From Trema orientale (taxonomy: Eukaryota; Streptophyta; Magnoliopsida; Rosales; Cannabaceae), in NCBI GenBank assembly GCA_002914845.1, contig JXTC01000154.1, positions 59,606 through 123,605 of the forward strand: a stretch of DNA of 64,000 nt, read 5' to 3'. Positions within the stretch are counted from its first letter, which is position 1; each line of letters begins with the position of its first letter. Under the pieces are notes generated by a model. The model saw only the letters and a program-made list of their open reading frames with translations. It ran no database searches and had not been told where the DNA came from. Shown one piece after another: positions 35,379 to 47,412 of the stretch. A program made the position numbers and the translations under genes.

Positions 35379-38300
35379 ATCATTTGTATTCATTTTCTGG
35401 GTTTTTAAACCATGAATAACACAAGGCATTTGTTCCATATTTCTTCAGTTTTAAGAAGTTAGCTGCCTTATGTGACAAGGAGTTGGGATGTGAAAGTAAT
35501 TGTGCTGCAGATTTGCAGTCAGGATCTTTTCTTGATGATGAAGGCCCTAAAAGGTGTAGGAAAGATGAAATTTCTTGTGTTATCAAAGACCTGTTGGAGC
35601 CATCTATCAGCTTGGCCAGGTCAAAAGCACTATTGCAGAAATATCTGTATATTGGAGAGCAGTTGTATCAAGAATCATGTCAGCTGGATGAAAAAATTAG
35701 CACTTTTGAGAATAACATACGGAGGTCTTACTTTCATGTCAAGTCTCTTGATGTTGATCAGTTGGAGAATTGGCATCAGTATCTGGACTTCATCGAGATG
35801 CAAGGGGATTTCGATTGGGTTGGTTTCAATCATTTATGTGCTTATGAATACTCCACTTGTGACATTCTTTAAGTTCTTATGTAAATGTTACCTTATGGTA
35901 TCTAAATCTCCTTTCTGTGTTCACATAGGTTGTTAAACTTTATGAGAGATGTTTGATTCCATGTGCCAATTACCCTGAGTTTTGGATGCGTTATGCGGAA
36001 TTCATGGAAACAAAGGGGGGAAGAGAGATTGCAAACTATGCTCTCAACCGAGCAACACAAATTTTTCTTAAGGTGTGTTCCTTGACAAACTGTTTCTTCT
36101 AGTAAAAGGCTTAGGCCACTAGCTTTTTTGAGACAAATATTCCTTTTAGTTAGTTATTAGCATAGATTTTCTGACAAAGTGATGATATGTTAATAGATAT
36201 ATGCTTTGTGAGTGTAAAAATCTTACTGACAGAACAAGGCCATAACTTTGGTAGTACAAACCTGTGTCCTGGATGAGTAACATCTTTATGTTTGGTCAAT
36301 TCCTTGTGAAACATTTTCTCTAGAGTATAACTTTAGACTATTGGATGACCTCTTAACTGGAGTTATTGGGCCTGGAGTGAAGTTACTTGCCTCAAGGACA
36401 TGTAACCTGAATATTTTGCTGCTCTAAGTACTTGTCCATTTCTATGTAATAGCGCTTATAATTTCAGTTATTGCTTAAATTTAATTTCTGATGAACAAGG
36501 AATTCATTTTTTTCAAAGTTATGACTTGCTCATTCATCTTGGGAAATGTGAGTAGTTTCTTCCATTGAGTAGACAATATATACGTGGTTTAAATAAACGT
36601 TTCTTCTTTTTACAAAATTTTTTCCTGCTAATTTAAATTAGGAAAATATGTAACATAAAAGTTAAATTTGTTAACATTTTTGTATTTGAAATGTTCAGCG
36701 GGGGTTGATTTTGAAAGGGTTCTTATAGTCCACCAAGATTTTTTCATTTCCTACACTTTTGGTTTTAGATTAACTATTGAATCTTGTACTATTACCATAG
36801 TTTATTGTATTGACAGATTTTATCTTGCCTCAAGTCCTTTTGAGGACTATTGGAGTAAGAAAAATTGGCTAAAATTCCTGCCTCTCAAAAATTGTAGAAT
36901 TCAGCAGGAGGATCCAGTAGAAAAACAAAATAAATAAATAGATAAATAAAAGTCTTTAACGTAATTTGCATTTGCCTATGTCACTGTCTGAAGCTTGCTT
37001 GATTGCTTCTTTTTATAGGATGTTGAGTCTGTTCTTGACTCGTTTTATACATGACTGGAGATGTTTATGGCCCTCCTCATATGTTCGTTGCAGAGAGTGC
37101 CAGTGATGCATCTTTTTAATGCCAGATTTAAAGAGCATTTAGGAGATATAATTGGCGCCCGGGCAGCACTTCTTCATTGTGACGGAGAGTCAGATTCTAA
37201 TTTCGTGGAGAATGTAGTAATGAAGGCTAACATGGAAAAGCGTCTGGTATATCGACTTTGTCATCATATAAAAGGAACATTGATGTATACTTTAGATGTA
37301 TAGAATTCAATTATTTATCAATTTTCCAACATTTTCAGGGGAATTTTGTAGCAGCTTGTAATATATTTGAAGAAGCACTGGCAATGGCTGTACTGAAGAA
37401 AAAGTCACATACTCTTCCTATTCTATATGTTCACTTTTCTAGACTTAAATACATGGTGGGTAAACCTTCTCTTGCGGAAAAAAAAAAGTAATGCATGCAT
37501 AAACTACTTCCAAGGATAGGGTTGAAGCAAACATTTATGTGTATTTGTTCTTGATGTTCAGGTTTTAATTGTATACTTATTATCAATGTATCTCTATTAT
37601 GACTTTTGGATATTTTCCATTTCATTTTTGAGCTTCACTGTTTTCCAGAAAAGTCTCTGCAGGCAACTTGGCCCTTTGCAAAACAAGATAAATAACTAAA
37701 GAGAAATAGGTTGTGATTCAATTTGTAGCACAAGGGCAAGTTAATTTGTTTTTGTTTCTCTTTTTTCTTTTTTAATCTTCTTGTCTTACCTAGTGTTAAA
37801 ATTAAATGCCTTTCCTGTGGCGCATTTTTGTTAGGTACATTGTGTTGAACTTTTTTCTTTTTCATGTGTGCGTGGATTTTTGCCTTTCAAGCTAGGAAAG
37901 ATTTTCTTCTTTTAGCTTCACATATATATGCTGATGTCTGATATTGTGATTAACTTTCTCTGCCTCTATTTTTTACAGATTACTGACAGTGCGGATGTTG
38001 CCAGAGATGTCTTGATAGATGGCATCAAACGCTTGCCTAGCTGCAAGTTACTTTTAGAGGTATTTATGTCCTTCGAGCATCGACTCATATTATTGCTTTC
38101 AAAACTTGACATCCTATACTGAAAATAAATGTTGACAAGTTCAGCACCAAGACACCTGCCTTTGCCTACATGCCATTGAAAAGGAAAGAAGAACATGTTG
38201 ACATTTTAAACCACAAAAGCATTGCAGAGTGTAAATGACATAATTTAGTTTACTTTATGGTGACAATTAAAGTGCAGTTCCAGAATGAGCCAGTTTTTGT

Positions 38301-41300
38301 GATTTAAATCCTTGTATCATTCAGCCGTTTAATAGAATTCTTGATATCCTCAAGTAAAAATTAATTACCAGAAATAGAAGAGCTGCTATTAAAATTCCAC
38401 CTCTACACTCTTGAGGCCTTGGTGGATATATTCTTTTTTAGTTTTGATTTATTTTTTAATTTTTATGTCTTATCTGAAAAAAGAAAGATGCCTCATTATT
38501 GGTGCTGCAGGAGTTGATAAATTTTGCAATACTGCATGGAGGGCAGCAGCACATACTTGTGGTGGACTCCGTTATAGCTAATGCAATATCTCCAGGGCCA
38601 GATCCAGATATATCTCAAGTTTTGAATGTCAAGGATGCAGAGGATATTTCAAGCTTATATTTAAAGGTTTAAAAGCAAAATCCATAATTTTTAACTTATT
38701 GATATGGAAAATACCTTAGGTACCAGCTTTTCATTCTAGGAAAAAAGTAAATATGCTTTTTATTTATCTTAATGTATTATGCACAAATACTATATTTTAA
38801 TTGTCGACAAGCAAACTTTCCTTGTTCAGCACTGGGCTTTATTTGTTACCAGAGGATGGTTCTCTGCAGGTGACTTAGAATCCCCAGATTAACCCCCACC
38901 CTCCTCTCTTTTAAAATAAAGGGAGATGAAGAATAAACCTTAAGAAATGATGGAAGTGTTTGTAATCTCAATTTAGACGTGCATCCTTGGACACATGATC
39001 AAACACGTCCAGAATTTCGCATCTGTTAATTTTTTCTTAGTTAATGTTGAACATTCATTTTACTCTATGTACTGCTATTTTTTCTGACAAATGAACTATT
39101 GTATCAGTTTGTGGACCTTTGTGGAACCATTGATCAAGTAAGGAAGGCGTGGAATCGGCACTTAAGACTGTTTCCATACTCGGTCAGGTCAGCGTTTTAT
39201 GAGCAATTAACTACAGATGTAAAATCCTTGCAATTGACTAAAGAAGGAAGAGAGGATACCATTGTCACTAAGCATCAACAGCCATCTGGAGACCGTAATC
39301 TCGACTCTCTGGTCCAGATGCCTTTACAAGACAGGAATATGTCATTGCTTGAAAATTGTGATACCAGTACATCTGTCCAGGATTCCACTAATCTGGATAT
39401 ATCAGAGAAGAAAGTGCCAACACAAGAGATTCATGATACTCGATTTGAGCAAGCTCCCAGTAACCAATTTCCATCAGGAGAAGCTGACAGGGGTGAAGAG
39501 CAGAGGGTGATGTTGCCAACTTCTGAAGTTTCTGAGCCATCCAGGAAAGATATGCCAGAAATAAATGTGCAATCTGTAGACTTAGTAACTTCTCCCGAGC
39601 AGCCAACAGAAGATGCTACTGCATTAAATGTACCACCTTCAAATTTAATACGTGAAGTTGCAGAAGGAACTGAATCTGCAGCAACTTTAAAAGAACACTC
39701 AAATGGAGATGATTTTAAACAAGATTCTGACCATAAGCCTCAGCAAGATATGAAGCCGCTTTCACTGGAGAGTCTTTCTTTGCACTCTCAGGACAAACCA
39801 TCTCCAGATTCAAATACATTTGTTCCTTTTGCGAGTGAAGCTCCTCAAGAAACCTGCATTGCAAATGAAAGCATGCAAGAGAGTAATCAGCAAAATAATG
39901 ATGAAGACTCTCTTACACACAGCCAAATAATAACTAAAGCTGTTGATTCTCCTCAAATTGAAATTGAAGGGGTTAATCCCTCATCTTCCACACGGCATCA
40001 AAATCCTATTTCAACAGAGCCACAATTTCGGCAACATATGCCCGTAAATAGCGGAGGAAACTCGCACAGAATGAGTAATTCTGGTAAATTTCGTAGAGAA
40101 TCCACGTTTGGATTTCTAGGGCATTCACAAAGAAGATCACATCGACAGCAACAGATTTCTTCACTACAACACCCACGAGCTGAATTAGGTGGTCCAATGC
40201 CTATGGGTCAAGGTTACCCCTCTCATATTGCGTCTCCACAAAACCTGCAAATTCAGCAAGGAAGCCAAGCACAAAATCAATATCAAACAACTCCTGCTAA
40301 TATAACACCACCACCACATGCTACCTGGACTGTGCAAAATATGCAGCAACCAAATTCTGCCTCTTCGTCTCAGCCAGTACAAGGTAGTGGAGAGCATGGG
40401 ATGCAGAACAGCCAGACTTATGATCAAATGTGGCAATATTATTACTATCAGCAGCAAAATTTTCTGCAACAACAGCAGCAGCAGCAGCCTATGTCACAAC
40501 AGTATCAACAGCAGCAGCTACAACTTCAGCAACAATATCTTCAGTGGCAACAGCAGCAATACCTGTACTACCAGCAGCTTCATCAACATCCCCAACGACA
40601 GCAGCAACAACTTCAGCAACAATCTCAGGTTTACATGCATCAAGTACCACAGCAACCACAACAAGAACAAGTCGATCAAAACCAGCACCAGCAGCAAAAC
40701 ACTGAATCACAAATTCTGGAATGGAATCACAGCTATTATCAACAGGTTTGTCATTGCAACCTGATTATAGGATGTAGGAACAAATATTTATTCATTTATT
40801 GGAGAAGTATGTGCTACTCATTTAAATATAGGCAACGATTCAAAATGGCAACCACTTCCCAGGGCCAAGTCCGAAGATACCCTTTTTGTACGGTCCTAAC
40901 TGTTCCTTAGCTCATATCCTTTTTGCTCAGTCTGAACTCGAATTTGAAGCCTCTTTAGTTCCTCTGTTTTTTTCGTTTAAATCTGATCCTGAGCATCCCA
41001 TTTTGGATACTTACAATTAGTTCACTTTTGGAACTAGATTTCTTACCTGGTTTTTACAATTTGTGGTTACCTTCTTCGTTTATACTTTTACTGTTCGTTG
41101 AAATTATATTAGTGCATACATTTTACCATCTCTTAGCCATGTTAGTAAGATCAGGGTTCCTGTCTCCTGATTAGGGTCATAGCTCAATATTAATCAGAGT
41201 ATGTAGATTCTAAGTTGTGTTGAGGTTGTTCCTTGTCACTACATCATATACTTGAATTGGTTTAGTGACCAGTGTTCTTACTGACAACAGGGCGCTCCTT

Positions 41301-41768
41301 CAGAACTTGATGGAAGTAATCAGTCGGGGGTGGAACTAGCACCACATAATATTACATCTCAGGTGAGTTAAACATTAGTTCTTCATTGAGATTTCCATTG
41401 GAGAAAATCATATCATGAACATTGAACATTCTATGCACCATATAAAACGTCAGCAGCAATACTTTTGTGACAGCCCTTAATAGAAAAATCCCTATTTTTC
41501 AATCAATCACTTGACATCTCTCTTTATGCTGATTTGGCTTCAAAAGATCCTTTTGTTTCCTCTCTCTCTTTCGAACTGGGGGTATTCCACAAATCATGCT
41601 CAAGTATAATTGTCATTCTTCCTTTATAAATTATAAACACGTGTGCAACTCTTTTTCGGGTTCATGTAGGACCAAGCAATCCCACCATCACATACTTCAG
41701 GTGCAAGAGAAGCTGGTGAAACTGTTACATCTCTAAGTTCCCAAGAACAATCTCCGGCGAAACAATGA
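31544..41768 (+). CDS. PRP39-2: PRP39-type pre-mRNA processing factor with Q-rich tail, 1129 aa, 13 exons
   Basis: Exons: 31544-31604, 31886-31986, 33297-33526, 34368-34535, 35449-35818, 35929-36072, 37094-37246, 37339-37455, 37979-38059, 38511-38666, 39108-40745, 41291-41362 and 41670-41768. All introns are GT-AG and phases join to 3390 nt ending in TGA. Residues about 25-560 consist of HAT (half-a-TPR) helices typical of the U1 snRNP protein PRP39, for example [69 protein letters not shown] and [15 protein letters not shown]. Exon 11 (546 codons) adds a disordered Ser/Gln-rich region with a nearly pure Gln tract at about residues 970-1058. The family acts in 5' splice-site recognition in the nucleus. 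Intron 4 contains the sequence gap, so an exon hidden there is possible but not needed to keep frame. Intron 2 contains two foldback elements. Confidence 0.92.
31814..31837. repeat. (TG)n microsatellite, PRP39 intron 1
   Basis: About twelve TG dinucleotides lie in intron 1, between the first two coding exons of PRP39. Confidence 0.8.
32184..32352. mobile_element. MITE in PRP39 intron 2
   Basis: This 169-bp element has termini TTGAATGGAGTAATGCTA (left) and TTGAATAGAGTAATGCTA (right, reverse-complemented), 17 of 18 identical. They are followed by paired A(G)A-ACACTC and TTTTTT blocks. No flanking duplication was found. The GAGTAATGCTA core resembles the GAGCAATGCTA end of the element at 44867-45043, so the two may belong to one broad family. 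Confidence 0.75.
32652..33026. mobile_element. Foldback element in PRP39 intron 2
   Basis: A purine-rich left part (GTGTGTTTGGTAGGAGGGAG) faces a pyrimidine-rich right part. The reverse complement of the right end reads ATGTTCAGTAGGAGGTAAGG, and an internal CATCCTACCAAACAAAGGAG mirrors the left end. The ends are imperfect and there is no ORF or clear target duplication. Confidence 0.5.
34888..35375. other. Assembly gap (N) inside a CT microsatellite
   Basis: A (CT)n tract runs up to 34951, then 386 N at 34952-35337, then (CT)n again to about 35375. The whole lies in intron 4 of PRP39. The apparent open frames across it are meaningless. The true repeat length, and any sequence in the gap, are unknown. 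Confidence 0.97.
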
Positions 41769-42061
41769 GACTAGTCAAGGTAGGATCACAATCCATTGTT
41801 TCTGCAGTTGCTGTCTTAGGTGGTAAAGAGTATCTGTCATGGCTCTCTACAAGAGCAAGTCTCATAGAATTTATAGCTCACCATCCCTTTGCCATAAAAG
41901 ATGAGATTCATTAGCTTATAGAGGTGTTTTGCTAGAGAAAATAGCCCTGTTGTTGTTAACCCCTCTGATTACATTGTCATGTCATCACATCATATATCAT
42001 TAAAAATCTTGAGCTTTAGATACTGTTTGGCCAATAATTAGATACTGTTTAAAACTACATG
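41769..42061 (+). other. 3' flank of PRP39
   Basis: Follows the TGA at 41766-41768 and is the probable 3' UTR and downstream DNA. No further exon is required to close the reading frame. Confidence 0.5.
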
Positions 42062-42636
42062 GGGAAAATTGGATTGACACCTCCTAATTTATGTCAAAAT
42101 TATAGTTATAGGTCATCAACATAAAATTATTACAGTAACACCTCTTAGGCTGAAAAAAATTGAAAATTCAATAAAATATTGAACTGCTAGTTATGTTATT
42201 CTTCTAATTTGAAAATAGTTGTTATAATGGAAGCAAATTGTACTCGGTTCTTTTGCACAGACAATATGGCAGAATGTTCTTCGTGTATCACAGGCGCTTC
42301 GTTTCAAAGAAGTGTCCTTTGACTTGAGAATCAAGGAGATTGATGTAAATGGAGATTTGTCACTTGTCATGTTTCCTATGATGAGAACTTTTGCTACCAA
42401 ACCAGACTAAAATTAATCTATGCATGGATAATCAGCCAGAGAGCGCAAGTTGTAACAGTCTCGAACAACTGAAGTGGGACAGATCTAGGAAGAAGGGTTG
42501 ATTCGAACATAAAATTCTAGTCGAATTTCATTTGGGTTGAATTTTAAAGGTGTTACCTTAAATAGTTTTGTTTTAGAAGCTGTTACAGTAATTTTGAAAT
42601 AAATCGGAAGTGTTGATGCAAATTTTCAGATTATAA
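42062..42636. mobile_element. Diverged foldback element downstream of PRP39
   Basis: The left segment (GAAAATTGGATTGACACCTCC, then ATGTCAAAATTA and CAGTAACACCTCTT) pairs with the reverse complement of the right segment (GAAAATTTGCATCAACACTT, then TTTCAAAATTA and GGTAACACCTTT). The interior contains a short open frame without recognisable similarity. The ends are approximate and no target duplication is certain. Confidence 0.5.
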
Positions 42637-44866
42637 ATTTCACAATGATAATGGCCTTCTCCAGAAAATGAAGCAGGTTCAGCCCAGCCTCATGTTTTAC
42701 GAGTTGTAAGTGAAAATAAAAATTAAGAATTTTCAGCGACATAGTTGAAAATCACCAATGAACTATTACTTCCGATACTACGTAGAACATAAAAAATTTT
42801 GTTACGCTGGTAATAAATACCAACGCCTCTGGTAATCCATATAATTAGTCATAGCATATCTCACGTACAAATTGTTCGGAGGTTGAAATTGGTTAAAGTT
42901 AGGGTGGTTTCTGCGTTATTTCGACCTTTTCAGTTTTGACAATTTTAGTCTCGCTAAAATAGTAGTCCAAAAAAAGAAAATGTGATAAAACTTTTTTCTT
43001 TTGGAAGTTAACAGTATGATGGAGTTCTTGTGCTGCATTCTTGAATTACTGAAAAGTGGTACCTAGTCTTTATTCTCGAAAGGGCATTATTCTACTCCGC
43101 GTTCAAGTCTAGTCCGATTCCGGTACCATAACTGAGATTTCAGGAAATGGAGGCATAGAAATAAGACCTCAAACCCGGTGATCTATTCATGAATAGGTTG
43201 AAGCTTGGGGTGAAACTAAGCCGAGGTCCAAACTGACTGATATTTAAAGAATTTGCGGATGGGTTGTGGTTAGAGGCGAAATGCCACTCAAACCCATGGT
43301 GGCTAGTTCTCCGGAAAAATGCACTGCGGTGTAGTAATTGACTGGACATCTAGGAGCAAAGCACTCCATGAGATTCCAAAATGATTTTTTGTGACTATTT
43401 TTTAGATTGATGTTTTATAAATGTTTGTTTATCGACTAGCATGTAGCAACTAATTAAATATTATTCTACCGAAAGTTCGAAAGTTCGAATACCCAATATA
43501 ACTTTTGGTTACCAAAGAACCAAGATTACGACCATTTGATGTATTTAGCTTATGTTCCTTGTTTGAGCTTATTTTTGGATTGTCTTCTTCCAAAATACAA
43601 AGGGAACATTGTTCAGTTGTCATAAATTGCCTAAGCAATCAAATTGTGAAAATCACTTTTCTTTAACCTGCTCAATTTTGAGCAAGTAAAAATGTTGTAA
43701 AGATTAGCTTAGAGATCAGAACTAATCGGAGGAAGAGACAGAAATCTTGTACCACTTCAAAAAAATGCCAGTTTTCAATCATATTTGACCAATACTTAGT
43801 AAATGTTTCAAAGGGTTACAATCCATAGTTAAATGGTATAAGTTATTATAATGAGAGCAATGTCCGACCTGTATTCATCTGTTTAGGACTTTAGTCATAC
43901 GCAAAATTCGAATATCTAGGAAAAATTCTTGTTCAAGTATATAAACTTTATAGATACAATTTTGATCATCCACGTAAAGAGAGGATAATGTAGCATCACA
44001 GGAAAATTGTATCACTTCAAAAAAAATGCAAGTTTTCAACCATATGTGATCAGAAATCTGGAAAGGGGTTAAGGGAGAGGTTATAATCCAGAGTCAGTGG
44101 TAGGACAGATTTTAACAAGAGCAAAGTCCTATACCAAAGCCTGTAAGGCGCAAAATTCAATGATCAAGGAAAATTTCGTGTATAGACCATAAAATTTTGA
44201 TCATCTAGAGAGAGAGAAAGGAGCAGACAGCTTGCATTTCATCATTCAAAGAAGAAAAGGACAATATATCATTAACTACAAGCAATGGCAGTATCAATCT
44301 AAGAGAAGCAGGTAAGCTAATCAAATCACTTACAAAGTCTCTGATCAAAAGAAAAGCTACAGGCCAATAGTATGAAGTAACTCAGGATGGTATTATTAAG
44401 GGATACAAAAGAGACAATACTTGAAAGATGGTAACGAATACAATGGTCCAAAAATGAGATTACATAATTAATTCTGTCTTTTTACTTTGTTGAGAATACG
44501 TATCATTACCAATTTGTTCTCAATGTTTTTTGACAAAAGAAAAAGAAAAATTCTGTTCGGAAAATTCTGAACTACACGAAATAACCTATACCTACAAACA
44601 TCTCAGAAGGATAGCAGCAATAAGACTCTGCGTACCTACTAATTTGGCATTAGCAGAAGATCTATTACTGTTCTCCGTGTGACCTGCAGACAAGGCGTGC
44701 AAAATTGTAAAATTAAGAACATTAAGTCAAGCAGAGACAGTGACAAGCAGGGATTGCTACTCATGCTACCCAAAAATCATCATCTCTGCCTCCCTTAATT
44801 GGTGACCATTTGGTCCATGAATGCATCCAGTTCTATACATGCACATCACCAGTTTCCAAATTAATC
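42637..44866. other. Intergenic, no gene seen; diverged direct repeat
   Basis: A block near 43750-43920 (CACTTCAAAAAAATGCCAGT, GGGTTACAATCCATAG, GAGCAATGTCC) recurs near 44009-44190 (CACTTCAAAAAAAATGCAAG, GGTTATAATCCAGAG, GAGCAAAGTCC). This indicates an old duplication or a repeat-family relic. No coding region was recognised. Confidence 0.5.
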
Positions 44867-45043
44867 GAATAATGTTATGAGTAGTGCCCAGCACCACAGT
44901 GATGTGTCAGTCTGTCACTGGCTAATCATAATTATAATTCAGATAGAGCCCATGTGGGACCCAGTTTATTAATTAAATCATCTAATGACAGACAGACATG
45001 TTATTGTAGTGCAGGGCACCACTAGTGCCCTATAGCATTGCTC
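44867..45043. mobile_element. MITE with 9-bp target duplication (Mutator-like)
   Basis: This 177-bp element is bounded by an exact 9-bp repeat AAATTAATC at 44858-44866 and 45044-45052, the size typical of Mutator-like elements. The ends are imperfect inverted repeats: GAATAATGTTAT (left) against GAGCAATGCTAT (right, reverse-complemented). Further in, paired blocks around GTGCCCAGCACCAC and TGTCAGTCTGTCA / TGTCTGTCTGTCA fold back on each other. There is no coding capacity. Confidence 0.8.
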
Positions 45044-45052
45044 AAATTAATC

Positions 45053-47412
45053 TCATACGTTTCTATTACAAGATCAAATCACGGGCTTTCATGAATATAA
45101 ACAGCATCGTCATGAGAATATTTATTCTGAAGGTACAGTTAGGTACAAGCAGAAGTTGTACCACTATTTTTCTCTAAATTTTAATCATCATATTGACCCA
45201 TTATTTAACATCAGATACTCGAAATCGAATGTACAGGTAAAGCTCCGAAAGCAATCATGGGGCATACCAGAATAATGTCTTGTAATAGCATCTAGGGAGC
45301 AACAGAGCAAAATAATGTCTTGCTGTACGGTGTATCACATATACCCCTATATATTAACGCATAGCGGACTAATACTAATAGATTAATCCACAATGGCCTC
45401 TTCTCTCTTATGAGCTACCTCTCCTTTGTTAATATAGATTAATTTCATATTCTGATGCAAATTTCCCTATCTGCACAAACACAACATGGGGATGGAAAGA
45501 GGGGAAGCATGTTTTAATTGAGGCAAAATTATGTGTGCTAAGAATTCAAAATCCTGGAGTGATGCAGTGAGAAGGAAATTTTCAGAGAGATAGTACTTAA
45601 AGGAGAAATTTCAAAAGAGATTCAGTAGCAAATTAAGAGATGACAGACAACAAATTTCCTGAAGAGGAACTGAAAGTTAATTCATGTATCTAGTAGTCAA
45701 AAGAAAAGAAAAAATTTAATCAGCTTAGATAAACAGACCAGGAGGAATTACCTCATAGGTATACCTGCAAAAAAGAAGTCCATAAACCACATTGGAACCT
45801 GATCTATGGTGAGAAGACTATATGCAAACCATAACTCCATGAGAAATTAAAGAACAATTTATATCACCTCCCAGAATACATTGTCGCCGAGCTGAAAATT
45901 TCCTCAAAAAAGTTTCCATCCACTACCACATTTAACTTCCTATTTTGAAGTCTGATTTCATGAAGGCATAGTTTTTGTATATCATATTTAACTTCCTATT
46001 TTGAGGTCCGATTTCATGAGGGCATAGCTATTGTATTCTTCTATATTCTCAACTCAGAAAAGAAGGAAAGCAAGAACAACAATTTTAATCACAAAGGAGG
46101 ATGAAAATCCAACAAACACAAACAGCATCTTTGTAGCATATGATGCTTGAAAAAAAAAAAAAAAAAACGAATGTCAAACATGCAGACATTTTATCAACAC
46201 CTTCAATTTATGGTATGTTCTTACACCAAATTGAAATACCCTATGTAGGCATTATGGAAGAGCTTCATACATGCAGTGACTCCTAAGCTTTATAAGTAGC
46301 AAACCTGTACTTTTTTCTGGCTTTCTTGGCCCTATATATTCAACAGAAAGGTGATTGTTCAATAGAATTTTCAGTGACTCTATTCCTCACCTCTTCCCTC
46401 CGACAATTATAGCAAAGAGAGATGCTAATTTCTCATTTCTCTTATACCCATATATATATTGTGTATATGTATATTGATATTCAATTGTCTATCATGTATT
46501 GCTATCCTTGGTAGATATTTACTTATTACTATATATAGTTAAAATCATTCACTAAATAGACTTTTCCTTAGGGAATTAATTATCAGCCTATTTATCAAGT
46601 TTGAGGAATTCTATATTGTAAACATCTCATTGCTGGTAAAATATTTAGAATACCATAAACTATCTTGCTTTCAACCAAAATTAAAATTTAAGAAGTTTAA
46701 ATATTTGCCAATTGCTAGATAATTTTAATTTGAGTTCGACTTTCTCAACAACCATCTAATCGTACTATTTCTTAAAATATAAGTCCTCTCATTCCGTATC
46801 CACCTCATGTATTTCCTATTCCAATCGTAAGATAAGTACTGCACTAACTACAAAAGCATCAACTAAATACCACAAGAGTGAATATACGAGTAGAAATGTC
46901 AACATACTGTTTAAGGTTCTAGTAGTCTCAAATTCCTTGTATAGTTATAACTGCATAAGATATATAATAATATACATACATACATACACACGTACATACA
47001 TATATGTATACATATACATATCTGTATAGTATATAATACAGAAACATGGACATATTTTGCAGCTAATTTAGATGAAAATAAGTAAAAAGCAATTCTGCAA
47101 GAATTACATTTCACAATATAACATGTACACACCCTTAAACTGTACAACCAAAATAAACAAGACATGCCCTAAAAATTACCTTTGAACAACACTTAGACAG
47201 AGGATTCCAGAGAGTTCCCAACTGAGAGGACAAGAAAGGCGAAAGTAGAAGAAGATAACTCAAAAGCAAGACAAATAATAGCTCATTTATAGTTAATATC
47301 TCAAGAGCTCTAAAGAAAAGATATTTCAGCTAGATTAGAGGCCAAATATTGCTAAAAAAAGACAAGGGATAAGGAGCTGCTATACTCAAGCAAATGAGAA
47401 TGACAAGGGCTC
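45053..47412. other. Intergenic and 3' flank of the SSP4-like gene
   Basis: AT-rich DNA containing a tandem duplication (45931-46042), a poly(A) run near 46150 and ATAC-type simple repeats near 46975-47025. The end nearest 47413 is the probable 3' UTR of the minus-strand phosphatase gene. Confidence 0.5.
45931..46042. repeat. Tandem duplication, 56-bp unit
   Basis: TTTAACTTCCTATTTTGA begins both units (45931 and 45987). They share TTTCATGARGGCATAG and differ by a handful of substitutions. Confidence 0.85.

Noticed and set aside
34838-35438. Long open frames of Ser-Leu or Arg-Glu repeats across the N run
   Set aside because: They are produced by CT repeats and undefined bases and are not coding sequence.
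40185-40764. Other-frame Ser/Asn- or Ala/Thr-rich frames over the PRP39 Gln tract
   Set aside because: They are frame-shifted or antisense readings of CAG/CAA repeats. The true frame continues the HAT protein.
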